64,000 nt of DNA from positions 1 through 64,000 of the forward strand of contig CAVUYQ010000018.1 of NCBI GenBank assembly GCA_963745765.1, written 5' to 3'. The notes beneath the pieces were generated by a model. That model made no database searches, had not been told where the DNA came from, and saw only the letters and a program-made list of their open reading frames with translations. Each line of letters opens with the position of its first letter. Position 1 is the stretch's first letter. Shown piece by piece: positions 17,486-26,936 of this stretch. Made by a program: the position numbers and the translations under genes. This DNA comes from Ww85 sp963745765 (GTDB lineage: Bacteria > Desulfobacterota > Desulfobulbia > Desulfobulbales > Desulfocapsaceae).

Positions 17486-18705
17486 TTCTGATCGTTGCGG
17501 TTTGTTGCAATCTGCTCCTTCTCGGCTTCTTTAAATATGCGAATTTTATTACCGACAACATTAACGTGATTCTTGTATCATTCAATGTGCCAGCCATTGA
17601 CCTTAATCCAGTCCACCTGCCCATAGGCATTTCTTTCTTTACCTTCCAGGCCATCTCGTATCTTGTTGATATTTATCGGGGAACGGTGTCAACACAAAAA
17701 AATCTCGTGAACCTTGGTCTTTATATCTCCCTCTTTCCGCAGCTCATTGCCGGGCCGATTGTACGCTACCACGATATTGCCGGCGCCCTTGTCAAGAGAA
17801 CGGTGAGTACCGATGACCTCGCCTGGGGCATTCAACGGTTTCTTTTCGGGCTGAGCAAAAAAGTGCTGCTGGCCAATCCTCTGGGGCTTACGGCGGACAA
17901 GATCTTTGCCCTGTCTTTCACTGATATCTCCACCCCCCTGGCGTGGTTGGGGGCAATATGTTATTCCCTGCAGATTTATTACGATTTCTCAGGGTATTCT
18001 GACATGGCCATCGGTCTTGGCCGAATGTTCGGTTTTCACTTTCTTGAAAATTTCAACTATCCCTATATCTCCAGATCGATTCGAGAATTCTGGCAGCGCT
18101 GGCACATTTCCCTTTCCAGCTGGTTTCGCGACTATCTCTACATTCCTCTCGGAGGAAACAGGCGAGGCCCCCTGCGCACCCATGTTAATCTTCTTGTTGT
18201 TTTCCTGCTCTGTGGTTTCTGGCACGGTGCCGGCTGGACTTTTATCTGCTGGGGATTGTATCACGGACTCTTTCTCGTGCTCGAGCGCACCCGGGTCGGG
18301 AAGGTAATGCAAGGGTTCTGGCCACCTGTGAGGCACCTGCAGACCCTTGTTATCATAATCATTGGCTGGGTATTATTTCGCAGCGACAGTTTCGAAAACG
18401 CACTTGCGTATCTCGGCGTTATGTTCGGGATTGCAGACGCATCCCACTTGCCGCTGCTGTCACTTTATGTTGACAAGAAAACGTTTTTAGAGCTGGCCGC
18501 AGCCGTTATCTTCTCGGCACCGATCGTGCCAGTCCTCGGTAAATTAGGACAGCGCGCCATTACAGCCAGCCTTGGCATACGACTCGTCTGCTTTGAGCTC
18601 ATCTTCGGAGTAAGCCGGTTGGCGTTACTGGTCACGATCACCTACTTTACCGTAATCAGCCTGGCGGCCGGTGTTTATAATCCTTTCATTTATTTTCGTT
18701 TTTAA
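17482..18705 (+). CDS. MBOAT (AlgI-like) O-acyltransferase, main part
   Basis: This frame encodes the rest of the AlgI-like enzyme (about 407 aa): FFKYANF, LPIGISFFTFQAISYLVD, FPQLIAGPIVRY, SIREFWQRWHISLSSWFRDY and the catalytic-His region CGFWHGAGWTF. MBOAT proteins move acetyl groups across the membrane for polysaccharide O-acetylation. The frame opens with TTG overlapping the TGA of the N-terminal piece, with GAGAAGGG 11 bp upstream, so coupled re-initiation is conceivable. The AlgX/AlgJ-like gene follows with a 13-bp gap and is the expected partner. Confidence 0.88.
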   Translation: MILIVAVCCNLLLLGFFKYANFITDNINVILVSFNVPAIDLNPVHLPIGISFFTFQAISYLVDIYRGTVSTQKNLVNLGLYISLFPQLIAGPIVRYHDIAGALVKRTVSTDDLAWGIQRFLFGLSKKVLLANPLGLTADKIFALSFTDISTPLAWLGAICYSLQIYYDFSGYSDMAIGLGRMFGFHFLENFNYPYISRSIREFWQRWHISLSSWFRDYLYIPLGGNRRGPLRTHVNLLVVFLLCGFWHGAGWTFICWGLYHGLFLVLERTRVGKVMQGFWPPVRHLQTLVIIIIGWVLFRSDSFENALAYLGVMFGIADASHLPLLSLYVDKKTFLELAAAVIFSAPIVPVLGKLGQRAITASLGIRLVCFELIFGVSRLALLVTITYFTVISLAAGVYNPFIYFRF

Positions 18706-18718
18706 CTATCCCTCCTGT

Positions 18719-19909
18719 ATGAGAAAAACATTCAATCTATTGCTCATCGTTCTTTTTTTTGGATTCATTTTTTCCCCGTCAATAGCTTTACTGGTGACGG
18801 AACAGAGTACCTGGTCAGAGGCAGAGAAAAGGAGTCTTGCCCCGCCTCCATCGATACCGGCGCATCCAGGACAGGCAGCCGATTTCTTCGCAGCAGCAGA
18901 CGATTATTTTAACGACCATTTCGGTTTTCGGGAATTTTACATCCGCAGATATCAAATTGAACTGGACAAGCGTTTCGATGGTTTCAATGTCATAAATTCC
19001 ACATCAGCCCTGATAAAGGGTCTGGGAGGGTGGTATTATTTTAATAAATTCAATCTTATAGATGATTTTTTCGGGTACATTCCTCTTACCGATAAACAGC
19101 TTCAGGCCTGGCTTGCATCCCTGCAGGAGAAACACGATTGGCTGCAGGAACGAAACATTCGCTATCTGTATTTTGTTGCTCCGAATAAGCAAAGCATTTA
19201 TCCGGAATACTTAATGAAACACTCCCTTGCCATGAAAGGGACCAGCCGCTTTGAGCAACTGCTGAATTTTACCGGCAATCATTTTCCGGACTACATGATT
19301 AATCTTCATAGTCTGCTGAAAAAAGAGGCTTCTGACAAACAGCTTTACTATAAAAACGATTCGCACTGGAACCAATTGGGGGCATACATCGCTTTTCAAA
19401 AGGTATTTGAAAAGCTTGCAGAGTGGTTTCCTGATGAGGAATTTATTACCGATTTCCCCTTCGGGGCAGATGAAACCGGACTCGGCGGCAATAGCGGAAT
19501 AGGTGGAGATCTGGCGCAGATGTTGATGCAACCGGAACTCACGGAAACATACCCGCAGGTAAAAAGATTTAAGAGTTGCGCGACGTACGTTCACTATCCC
19601 TATCAAATCAGCAATCTCATCAAGGGAGGAGGACGTGATTCGTTTATGAAATCGTGTCCGTCGAAAAACCTTAGAGCCGTTATTTTCAGGGATTCGTTTT
19701 TTGTCGCTCTGGAACCATTCTTTTCAGAAAATTTCAAGGAGGTCATCTATCTTTGGAAAGGCTTCGACCGGCAGAATATGGAGGAGATCCTGCTCCACTT
19801 CAAACCGGATATCGTTATTGAAGCTGGCGTCGAAAGGGAAATCTTCAATGCTCTGCCGGATGCAGAGAAACCGACACACACTTTGCCTACCGGCCGGACA
19901 AAAAACTAG
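18719..19909 (+). CDS. AlgX/AlgJ-like SGNH-type acetyltransferase
   Basis: The protein (396 aa) has an N-terminal signal anchor (MRKTFNLLLIVLFFGFIF) and a periplasmic AlgX/AlgJ-type domain. DYFNDHFGFREFYIRR is near the N-terminus, YFVAPNKQSIYPEY in the middle, NDSHWNQLGAYIAF carries the Asp/His pair, and the nucleophile Ser is in IFRDSFFVAL. It would complete polysaccharide O-acetylation with the preceding MBOAT. I chose ATG 18719 because the signal anchor starts there; a GTG at 18671 is upstream in frame. Confidence 0.9.
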   Translation: MRKTFNLLLIVLFFGFIFSPSIALLVTEQSTWSEAEKRSLAPPPSIPAHPGQAADFFAAADDYFNDHFGFREFYIRRYQIELDKRFDGFNVINSTSALIKGLGGWYYFNKFNLIDDFFGYIPLTDKQLQAWLASLQEKHDWLQERNIRYLYFVAPNKQSIYPEYLMKHSLAMKGTSRFEQLLNFTGNHFPDYMINLHSLLKKEASDKQLYYKNDSHWNQLGAYIAFQKVFEKLAEWFPDEEFITDFPFGADETGLGGNSGIGGDLAQMLMQPELTETYPQVKRFKSCATYVHYPYQISNLIKGGGRDSFMKSCPSKNLRAVIFRDSFFVALEPFFSENFKEVIYLWKGFDRQNMEEILLHFKPDIVIEAGVEREIFNALPDAEKPTHTLPTGRTKN

Positions 19910-20121
19910 AATTTTAAGCTGCCGGCGTGACTCGACAGTACCTCCATGGCTCTCCGGCCGGCAAGCGAAGAGCCTCCAATTGCTTTCTGCTCAGCTCCGA
20001 GGTTCCGAACACGGGTTCTGCCATCTGGATACTTCGTCAGTGATGAACGGTTCAGCGTGGTTCGGCCGTTATCTCCAAAAATTCCCGTCCGGGTACCTGC
20101 GATCCTGGTCTCATGGCCAGA

Positions 20122-20775
20122 CTATAGTCCGAGTTCCTCGTTGATCAGAATGACCGTGATTCGCCCTTTCGGATAGGACTTTTCGGTAATCGTCCAGGTA
20201 TTACAGATTCGATCCGGACTGCTGCAATCCGCGCACTCTGATGTTTTCACGCAGGGTGTTTTATACTTAAGCCGCATGGCATTGGTCGGGGCCGCATAAT
20301 CCTTAATCCGCCACATGGCCGTTTCCAGATCCGGGACGATTTTATTTCTTCCAATAAACAGAACAACTTTTTTCGGACCGAAAGTTATTGCCGCGACACG
20401 GTTGCCGGTCATATCCAGATTTACCAGAGCTCCGTCTTCGGTCAACGCATTGGTTCCGGCCAGGTAGAGATCCGCGAGCAGTCCCTGGCGTCTGATTTCA
20501 ATCTTTTTTTCCATTGATAAATCGGGAGCGTAGGGTGACATGATGGTGATGCCTTCAACGCCAGCCAGGTTGTCAAGCAGGCCGGTGGCGGTCAAGGTCA
20601 TGGAGCCGCCGAAGGCTACCGATTGCACCTTGGTTGCCGGGACTATATTTTCCATGACAAATCGGGCTGCTTCACCGGCTGACTGGACGATGACCGCATC
20701 GAAATTATTTTTTTTAAGTTTCTCCTGCATGGCTGTTAACCGGAGTTGCCAATAGTCTTCTATAAACGTTTCCAT
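20122..20775 (-). CDS. LUD-domain protein (LutC/YkgG family)
   Basis: The protein (217 aa) has the LUD (DUF162) fold: VAFGGSMTLTATGL, GTNALTEDGALVNLD and GPKKVVLFIGRNKIVPDLE. Family members take part in L-lactate oxidation. A cysteine cluster near the C-terminus (CVKTSECADCSSPDRIC) is typical of the stand-alone subgroup. No LutA or LutB partner is adjacent. ATG 20775 follows GAGGAGGAAG, so the longer frame to 20835 is not needed. Confidence 0.88.
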   Translation of the reverse strand: METFIEDYWQLRLTAMQEKLKKNNFDAVIVQSAGEAARFVMENIVPATKVQSVAFGGSMTLTATGLLDNLAGVEGITIMSPYAPDLSMEKKIEIRRQGLLADLYLAGTNALTEDGALVNLDMTGNRVAAITFGPKKVVLFIGRNKIVPDLETAMWRIKDYAAPTNAMRLKYKTPCVKTSECADCSSPDRICNTWTITEKSYPKGRITVILINEELGL

Positions 20776-20980
20776 TCTTCCTCCTCGATTGCTGGTTTCT
20801 TGTTCTCCTAAAGCCGACACTATCATTTTTACCAACTCGAGTAAACAAGGGTCAAGGAAATAGGAGGCAAACCCCTTTTCGATTATATAAAAAGCAACGC
20901 TTTAACCTTAAGTGTGAGGCGAAGGGCAAACGTCCTGCTTTCCCGGACTGGCAGGAATTCCATAAAATAGAAGGTCAGGG

Positions 20981-22186
20981 TTATTTCTTGAGATCAATGG
21001 TTGAAAAGATAAGTGCCGCGAGCAGGAAAAGGAAGGAGACAAAGAGAAGTGTTGCCTGCATACCGATATATTGATAGAGAAAACCGGCGACCAGGGGAGC
21101 GGCGGCGCCCATTATGTACCTGGTCAAAGAAAGAATTCCGAGCATTGTCGTTTCGACCCTGTTTTTGACGATATCAATAATGGTGGCATTGATCAGCGAA
21201 TAATCGCTTCTGATGCTGAACCCCAGCAGAATGATAAATATGGTGAAAAGCACCCCCTTTCCCCATAGAGCCAGGGCGGCGACCAGGACGCTTGAGTAGA
21301 GAAGTGCGGGAACAAGAATGATCTTTCTGCTGAACCTGTCGGACAGATGTCCGAAATAGGGGCTGATCAGGAGGCCGATCGCCCAGAGAAATCCGAAATG
21401 AAAACCGATGGAGGTTGCACTGAAGCCGCTGTCATACATATAGATCGGGAGGAAGGTGACCAGGACCGTGAAGCACATGCCGCGAAGTCCGGCGACGATA
21501 TTGACCCGCCAGATATGCGTGGTGCTGAGAATGTATCTCGATAGTTTCAACTGCTCTTTGAGATTACGGGTGTCTGCTTTTGCCTCCTTCTCTTGATCTG
21601 CCTGTCTCCTCAGTCTGGAAAACAGCAGAAAAGTCCAGAGAGCCAGTATCAGGGGCAGAGAGACGTAGACTGTAAGAATTTCCCGCCACGTTAAAAAGGC
21701 GAGAAGAAGCCCGGTGGCTATGGGACCGGTGATATCTCCGACACTTCCCCCGGCTCCGTGGATGGCAAATACTGCCCCCCTGTTGTTTGAGAACCTGGCG
21801 CCAAGTTCCGCCAGCGATGGAAGATGCCAGATCGTGCCGGCAGCGGCAGTTATTGCAATACCAAAAACAAGAAAAACATAGAACTGGGCTGCGGCGATTA
21901 CCAGCCATCCTGCCCCGAAGGCGACAAAACAGAGAGACAGGATGTGGGCCCGGTATCTGATCAGATAATCAGAGAGGATTCCGCCGGGAAGTGAAATCGC
22001 CCCTGCGACAAGTTCTTTTGCCGTTATCAGCGCCCCGATCTGGACGGGGGTAATCTCAAATGCTTCCTGGATTACGGGGAGAAGAACGGAGAAGCTCTGT
22101 CCCATGAAATGCATGACGGCATGTCCTAAAGAGAAACAGAGGATAATGGAGAGCCCGGTTCCCTTGAAAGTCTCAGCTTTTATCAA
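20981..22186 (-). CDS. major facilitator superfamily transporter
   Basis: The protein (about 401 aa) has twelve predicted helices and an MFS A-like motif variant (GGILSDYLIRYRAH, and GHLSDRFSRKII in the second half). The substrate cannot be told. I favour TTG 22186, which has GGAG seven bases upstream, over TTG 22207. It lies between the LUD gene (same strand) and a divergent aldo/keto reductase. Confidence 0.85.
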   Translation of the reverse strand: MIKAETFKGTGLSIILCFSLGHAVMHFMGQSFSVLLPVIQEAFEITPVQIGALITAKELVAGAISLPGGILSDYLIRYRAHILSLCFVAFGAGWLVIAAAQFYVFLVFGIAITAAAGTIWHLPSLAELGARFSNNRGAVFAIHGAGGSVGDITGPIATGLLLAFLTWREILTVYVSLPLILALWTFLLFSRLRRQADQEKEAKADTRNLKEQLKLSRYILSTTHIWRVNIVAGLRGMCFTVLVTFLPIYMYDSGFSATSIGFHFGFLWAIGLLISPYFGHLSDRFSRKIILVPALLYSSVLVAALALWGKGVLFTIFIILLGFSIRSDYSLINATIIDIVKNRVETTMLGILSLTRYIMGAAAPLVAGFLYQYIGMQATLLFVSFLFLLAALIFSTIDLKK

Positions 22187-22470
22187 CTTGTTCTCCGGTG
22201 TTAACAACAGCAGTTTTTAATCGCTGCTCGTTCTGTACTGATGATTTTTTCTTTTTGTCCTGCAGCCGATATAATCCTTTTCTTCTCTCCTGTACAGAAG
22301 AGAAGATTTGTATCGAAAAAGAGCGGATTTTACCCGGTGTTGAATAAATCTTCAAAGAGCTGCTGGACAAGGGGGGGCAATTAGGATTAACATCAGCAGA
22401 ATGCGATTCAGTGCATATCCTGTTACAGGAGGAAAAAACATTACTATCTCAAATGAAGGGAGAAAAGTAG

Positions 22471-23427
22471 ATGAAGACACTTACATTTGCAAATGGCGAC
22501 CTTATGCCAATTTTGGGACTGGGAACCTGGAAGGCGGCAGCCGGTGAGGTATACACGGCAGTCAAAGAGGCTCTGCGCCTTGGCTATAGGCATATTGACT
22601 GTGCGGCGATATATGGCAACGAAGCGGAAGTTGGGCAGGCACTTACCGAGTCTTTCAAGGAAGGCGTGACCAGTCGTGACCAGGTATGGATTACCTCTAA
22701 ACTGTGGAATAATTCCCATGCACCGGAAGACGTACAGCCAGCGCTTGAAAAAACACTTACCGATTTGCAACTCGACTACCTCGATCTCTATCTTATCCAC
22801 TGGCCGGTGATAATTCGCAAAGGGGTGCTCTATCATGAATCTGCCAAGGATCTGATAGCCCTCGATGAGCTGCCCATCTCGAAAACCTGGCCGGTTATGG
22901 AAGCCATGGTGGGCAAGGGGCTTTGCCGCCATATCGGTGTTTCAAATTTCAGTGTTGCTAAACTGAAAGCGCTCATGGCATCCGCAAAACTGATGCCCGA
23001 AATGAACCAGATAGAATTACACCCGTACCTGCAGCAGCCGGCAATGCTCGACTTTTGCCGTTCTCACAACATTCATCTTACCGCCTACGCACCATTGGGG
23101 TCTGGCGACAGGCCGGCTCGACTCAAAGTCGATGATGAACCCATCCTGCTTAAGGAACCGGCGATAGTTGAACTGGCCGGGCGTCGAGGTATATCTCCGG
23201 CCCAATTGCTCATCAGCTGGGCCATCCATCGGGGAACAGCGGTCATCCCGAAGTCGGTCAACCCGGAGCGGCTCAAGCAGAATCTGGCTGCGGCTGATGT
23301 GTCGCTTACCGAGGACGACATGAAGGAGATGGAAGGATTCAATCGTAACCGCAGATACATCAGCGGGGCATTCTGGGCTGTAGCGGGTGGTCCCTACACG
23401 ATAGCGAACCTGTGGGATGAAGGATGA
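22471..23427 (+). CDS. aldo/keto reductase
   Basis: The protein (318 aa) is an NADPH-dependent carbonyl reductase with the full catalytic tetrad Asp43, Tyr48, Lys77 and His110. Other family marks are GLGTWKA, HIDCAAIYGNE, IGVSNFS, and IPKSVNPERLKQN for NADPH phosphate binding. GAAGGGAG precedes the ATG. It appears to be a single-gene unit, closed by a hairpin at 23469. Confidence 0.93.
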   Translation: MKTLTFANGDLMPILGLGTWKAAAGEVYTAVKEALRLGYRHIDCAAIYGNEAEVGQALTESFKEGVTSRDQVWITSKLWNNSHAPEDVQPALEKTLTDLQLDYLDLYLIHWPVIIRKGVLYHESAKDLIALDELPISKTWPVMEAMVGKGLCRHIGVSNFSVAKLKALMASAKLMPEMNQIELHPYLQQPAMLDFCRSHNIHLTAYAPLGSGDRPARLKVDDEPILLKEPAIVELAGRRGISPAQLLISWAIHRGTAVIPKSVNPERLKQNLAAADVSLTEDDMKEMEGFNRNRRYISGAFWAVAGGPYTIANLWDEG

Positions 23428-23468
23428 TGAACCGATAACATAAGGGCTGAACTCATTGTCTTCCTCAC

Positions 23469-23505
23469 CATTCCGGACTCCGGCTGGCTGGCGGAGTCCG
23501 GAATG
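23469..23505. terminator. hairpin after aldo/keto reductase
   Basis: CATTCCGGACTCCG (23469-23482) pairs perfectly with CGGAGTCCGGAATG (23492-23505) around a 9-base loop. No T-run follows, so it may be a transcript-stabilising hairpin rather than a classical terminator. Confidence 0.5.
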
Positions 23506-23647
23506 ACCAGGAGAACAGCTTGGGTTTGATAGTGCCGGAAAACATCGTGTCTGCCTGCTCCCGGATAAGCCCGGGGATTTTATAATCTGGACAGGTGCAG
23601 GTCTTATCCGGCATGGTAGGAATGGTGCCCGGTGGGAAAGGTCGCTT

Positions 23648-24538
23648 ATGAAAACTATAGGAGTTGACTGGGGATCGACGAGTTTTCGCGCTTATTGCTA
23701 TGACCCGGAAGGGTTTGTTACTGACCGGATAGAGCATCGAAGCGGTATCCTTAATGTAGAAAACGGCCTGTTCGAGGATACATTGTTTAGCCTGCTCGGA
23801 AATACTGTTGACCGTGGTGACAGAATTCTTCTGTCAGGCATGATCACCAGTCGGAATGGCTGGCTTGAGACTCCCTATGCAGTGGTTTCTGTTTCTGTTG
23901 AAGACTATCTTTCGCTTGCCCTGCACCGGGAATATCAAGGTGTTGAACTGACCTTTTTCCCCGGTGTCTGTCAAAAGCACCCGGCAGATGTCATTCGCGG
24001 CGAGGAACTTCAGATTTTCGGTGTCTGCGAACATCGTGATGATGCCCTTGTTGTCCTGCCTGGTACCCATAGCAAGTGGGTTGAGGTCAAGCGTGGCTGT
24101 ATCGAGCGGTTTCAGACGACGATGACGGGCGAGGTGTATGATGTCCTGATGAAACAGTCGCTGATAGGGTTGATCAGCAACGGTGCGGAATACGTTGACA
24201 GCGCGTTTAAACATGGTCTTGAACGGGGAGCGGACCGGCAGCCTGAAGCCGGCACCGTGCTGTCAAAAATATTTGCTGCCCGGGCGAGGGTTTTGCTCGG
24301 TCAGCATGGGCCTGACGAGGTCGCGTCGTTTCTTTCCGGTGTGCTGCTCGGCAGTGAAATAGCCTGTGCTCTGCAAACGCGCAGGGACAAGGATCTTCCG
24401 ATGTTTCTAATCGGCAGCAGGACATTGTGTGAGCGATATGCAGAAGCCTTCCGATTCCTTGGGCACTCTTCTTTCCGTGTGATTGAAGATGCCGCGGAAC
24501 AGGGGTATGCAAGAATATCTCGTTTATTGGTGGAGTAG
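23648..24538 (+). CDS. dgoK: 2-dehydro-3-deoxygalactonokinase
   Basis: The protein (296 aa) starts with the ASKHA-like phosphate-binding motif IGVDWGSTSFRAYCYD. It contains SGMITSRNGWLETPY and LPGTHSKWVEV, typical of DgoK, which phosphorylates 2-keto-3-deoxygalactonate. The aldolase gene follows after 3 bp, so the two steps of the De Ley-Doudoroff route are co-transcribed. No galactonate dehydratase is visible nearby. Confidence 0.92.
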   Translation: MKTIGVDWGSTSFRAYCYDPEGFVTDRIEHRSGILNVENGLFEDTLFSLLGNTVDRGDRILLSGMITSRNGWLETPYAVVSVSVEDYLSLALHREYQGVELTFFPGVCQKHPADVIRGEELQIFGVCEHRDDALVVLPGTHSKWVEVKRGCIERFQTTMTGEVYDVLMKQSLIGLISNGAEYVDSAFKHGLERGADRQPEAGTVLSKIFAARARVLLGQHGPDEVASFLSGVLLGSEIACALQTRRDKDLPMFLIGSRTLCERYAEAFRFLGHSSFRVIEDAAEQGYARISRLLVE

Positions 24539-24541
24539 CAT

Positions 24542-25171
24542 ATGACCTTTACTGAGCTTTTTCGGCAGATGCCCCTTATAGCCATACTCAGGGGACTGCA
24601 ACCAAAGAACGCGGTGGCAGCCGGCACTGTCCTGGTAGAGGCGGGCTTTACCCTGATAGAAGTACCGCTTAACTCTCCTGAAGCTGCACTGTCTATTGGT
24701 CTTCTGTCCGGGGAGTTTGGAGACAGGGCGCTTATTGGCGGGGGAACGGTGCTGACCCCGGAAGACGTGGACGATGTCGCCGCCGCCGGCGGAACCTTTG
24801 TCGTCTCACCCAATTGTGCGGTCGAGGTTATCAGGACAACAAAACAAAGGGGCCTTATTTCATTGCCCGGCATTGCCACACCATCCGAGGCGTTTACTGC
24901 ATTGCAGCATGGAGCTGACGGCCTGAAGGTGTTTCCGGCTGAATTGGTGCCGCCTGCGGGAATAAAGGCAATGCTTGCCGTGCTGCCCGGAGGAACCGCT
25001 CTTATACCTGTCGGCAGTATTGACGGCTCGAATATGCAGGCGTACATTCAGGCCGGCGCCGCAGGTCTCGGTTTTGGCGGTTCTCTCTATAAACCGCACT
25101 ACACGACGGAAGATATTTCCGCTCGAGCCCTGAAACTGATATCTGCCTATCGTGGAAGAGCAGCCGGTTAA
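24542..25171 (+). CDS. dgoA: 2-dehydro-3-deoxy-6-phosphogalactonate aldolase
   Basis: The protein (209 aa) is a class I aldolase of the KDPG/KDPGal family, cleaving the phosphorylated keto acid to pyruvate and glyceraldehyde 3-phosphate. The motifs are PLIAILRG (catalytic Glu replaced as in DgoA types), GGGTVLTPEDV, FVVSPNC and GADGLKVFPAEL, the last containing the Schiff-base Lys. It sits 3 bp behind dgoK and may also serve as a KDPG aldolase with the zwf at 42.5 kb (inference). Confidence 0.92.
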   Translation: MTFTELFRQMPLIAILRGLQPKNAVAAGTVLVEAGFTLIEVPLNSPEAALSIGLLSGEFGDRALIGGGTVLTPEDVDDVAAAGGTFVVSPNCAVEVIRTTKQRGLISLPGIATPSEAFTALQHGADGLKVFPAELVPPAGIKAMLAVLPGGTALIPVGSIDGSNMQAYIQAGAAGLGFGGSLYKPHYTTEDISARALKLISAYRGRAAG

Positions 25172-25202
25172 TGGGGTCAGACACGTATCTTTAGCACCGC
25201 GA

Positions 25203-25406
25203 TTAATGTTCCTGGCGTCTTCCGGTGATAGGAAGCGTGTCTATTGAACGATGTTTCTGATATTTCTTAGCCAGAAATGCGATGAAATCATCCTGGGTAT
25301 AAAATTCACCATGTTTCTGGAGAAACTGGTTCATAATGATTTTCTTTTCAGCAGCATTGGTGATGTTCCAGACATTAAGTACTGATTCAAAATTAGTCAT
25401 TTTCAT
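25203..25406 (-). CDS. small protein of unknown function, 67 aa
   Basis: The short protein starts MKMTNFESVLNVWNITNAAEKK and is predicted to be soluble and helical, with a basic C-terminus. GGAGGC lies before ATG 25406. It is convergent with dgoA. No family is recognised. Confidence 0.5.
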   Translation of the reverse strand: MKMTNFESVLNVWNITNAAEKKIIMNQFLQKHGEFYTQDDFIAFLAKKYQKHRSIDTLPITGRRQEH

Positions 25407-25830
25407 AAGTGCCTCCAATATGAATGTTTCGTGAGGCAAGGTACAGCCACAACAGGGTAGTCCTTACATGGAAAAACAAGAAGAGAACTGAATTCTACTT
25501 GCTTTGTTTCCGTCTGACAATACCACAAGCGAAAAAATTCCTTGATTTGCAGGTTCTTGATGGTTTTGCTGAGACGCGGCAGGCTTGTTAGCGCCCACCG
25601 GCTGCTGGCCGGGTTGGCTGTGACTCTTGGGTACTTCTACCGCCACATTGGCTCATAGGTAGAAATCGAGACTCCACCTGACATATTACGGCAGTCAGCT
25701 TATATCAGCGCCGACACTCCATCCGGATCCCCTGCCGAACATCGGTTACAGTGATCTTTATCCCTCCCTTCCGGTTTTGTGACAGCTAAAAGACAGCGTC
25801 AATCGCCGGCACAGGCTCGCAATCCACCCG
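25407..25830. other. gene-poor intergenic region
   Basis: A 60-codon minus-strand frame (25464-25646) is low-complexity and has no ribosome-binding site, so I do not call it. Nothing else is apparent. Confidence 0.4.
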
Positions 25831-26502
25831 CTAGAGGTCGTAGTGAGTGACCCAGTAGTTATGCTCGAAAGGCCATTCCGCTTTGCGCCAGGTCATTAGC
25901 GAGCGCATCCGTTGGTGAAAATCGTCCATTTTTGTTTTCACCTCCGGGTCAACGGTTTTCGTTTTCCAGGCTTTAACAAGGCGACAACCCAGGTCAAAGG
26001 CGTTTTTCTTTATCTCTTCAGGAAATTCATCGCCCGTGATCAAACCCATGGTAGCCCAGACTGAACCCACCGGAACAATACCAGTGGATATGAGAAAATG
26101 GTTCATGTAATCGGCGATGGGTGTTTCGTCGCCACCGCCTGACGTGACAACCGATACCCCGTATCTACCCGTGAAGCTTTGACAGTGAAGAATTCCGCAG
26201 CATCGGTCCATGAAGGCCTTGAGCTGAGCACTTACGGAAAAAATGTAATTAGGGCTTGCCAGAATCAGGCCGTCGGCATCTAAAATCTTCTGCACAACAT
26301 CACGAAAGCTGTCTTTCTGAACGCAGAACCCTTTGACATGACAAACGTCACAGCCACGGCAGGGAGCCACTGTATCTCCCTTGAGAACGATGATTTCATT
26401 CACCGCCCCCATGGACTTCGCGCCATTCAGCACTTCCTTCGTCAGCTTTGCCGTATTGCCTTTTTCACCATGGGGACTGCCCACAAGACAGATCAGTTTC
26501 AT
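25831..26502 (-). CDS. NADPH-dependent FMN reductase / iron-sulfur flavoprotein-like
   Basis: The protein (223 aa) has a flavodoxin-like fold with the FMN loop GSPHGEKGNTAKL and the second loop SPNYIFSVSAQLKAFMDR. A cysteine motif CRGCDVCHVKGFC (about 49-61) resembles the cluster region of iron-sulfur flavoproteins. The C-terminal extension (about residues 180-223) is rich in Trp and His. It is likely a cytoplasmic redox protein of unknown partner. Confidence 0.88.
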   Translation of the reverse strand: MKLICLVGSPHGEKGNTAKLTKEVLNGAKSMGAVNEIIVLKGDTVAPCRGCDVCHVKGFCVQKDSFRDVVQKILDADGLILASPNYIFSVSAQLKAFMDRCCGILHCQSFTGRYGVSVVTSGGGDETPIADYMNHFLISTGIVPVGSVWATMGLITGDEFPEEIKKNAFDLGCRLVKAWKTKTVDPEVKTKMDDFHQRMRSLMTWRKAEWPFEHNYWVTHYDL

Positions 26503-26936
26503 CGAGTCTCCTGGTAAGATGGATGGGTATAGGTACTTGCTTTCTTCAGGGGTCGTATAAAGATATTACAACGGAGAGCCGCCTGAACCAACTTCTTGCT
26601 ACTATCTTTTAGAGGTAGTTTTCGCACTTTTTTCTCCCCCCTTTCAGGTGCTTTCACCATAAAAATGCGGCCTTGATGGTTGTTGGCAATGATGCGCATA
26701 TCATGATTTTGCGCCTCCTGTAGTTTTTTAGAAACAACAGGAACATTTTATAGGCTATGATACCATAAAAAAAGTAATGCTGGTTGGTAGTGTGAATGGG
26801 AAGGTCAGGAAAAATTCTGTTGTTGATTTAATAAAACCAGATCTATAGGGTGGTCCGCCAGGCGTGTAAATTTTAAAAAAGAGTGTTGATAGACCTTCCG
26901 TCCGGTGCTTCAAAGCTTTGGAATAAGGAAATCGCC
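26503..26936. other. divergent intergenic region
   Basis: The stretch separates the flavoprotein (minus) and the methyltransferase (plus). A 66-codon minus-strand frame with an ATGA overlap to the flavoprotein exists but is weak. The stretch from 26700 is AT-rich and probably holds promoters. Confidence 0.35.

Noticed and set aside
25464..25646. 60-codon proline/glutamine-rich minus-strand frame
   Set aside because: Low complexity, no ribosome-binding site, no neighbouring context.
26499..26699. 66-codon minus-strand frame overlapping the flavoprotein by ATGA
   Set aside because: The overlap is suggestive, but composition is low-information and basic, and no ribosome-binding site is visible.
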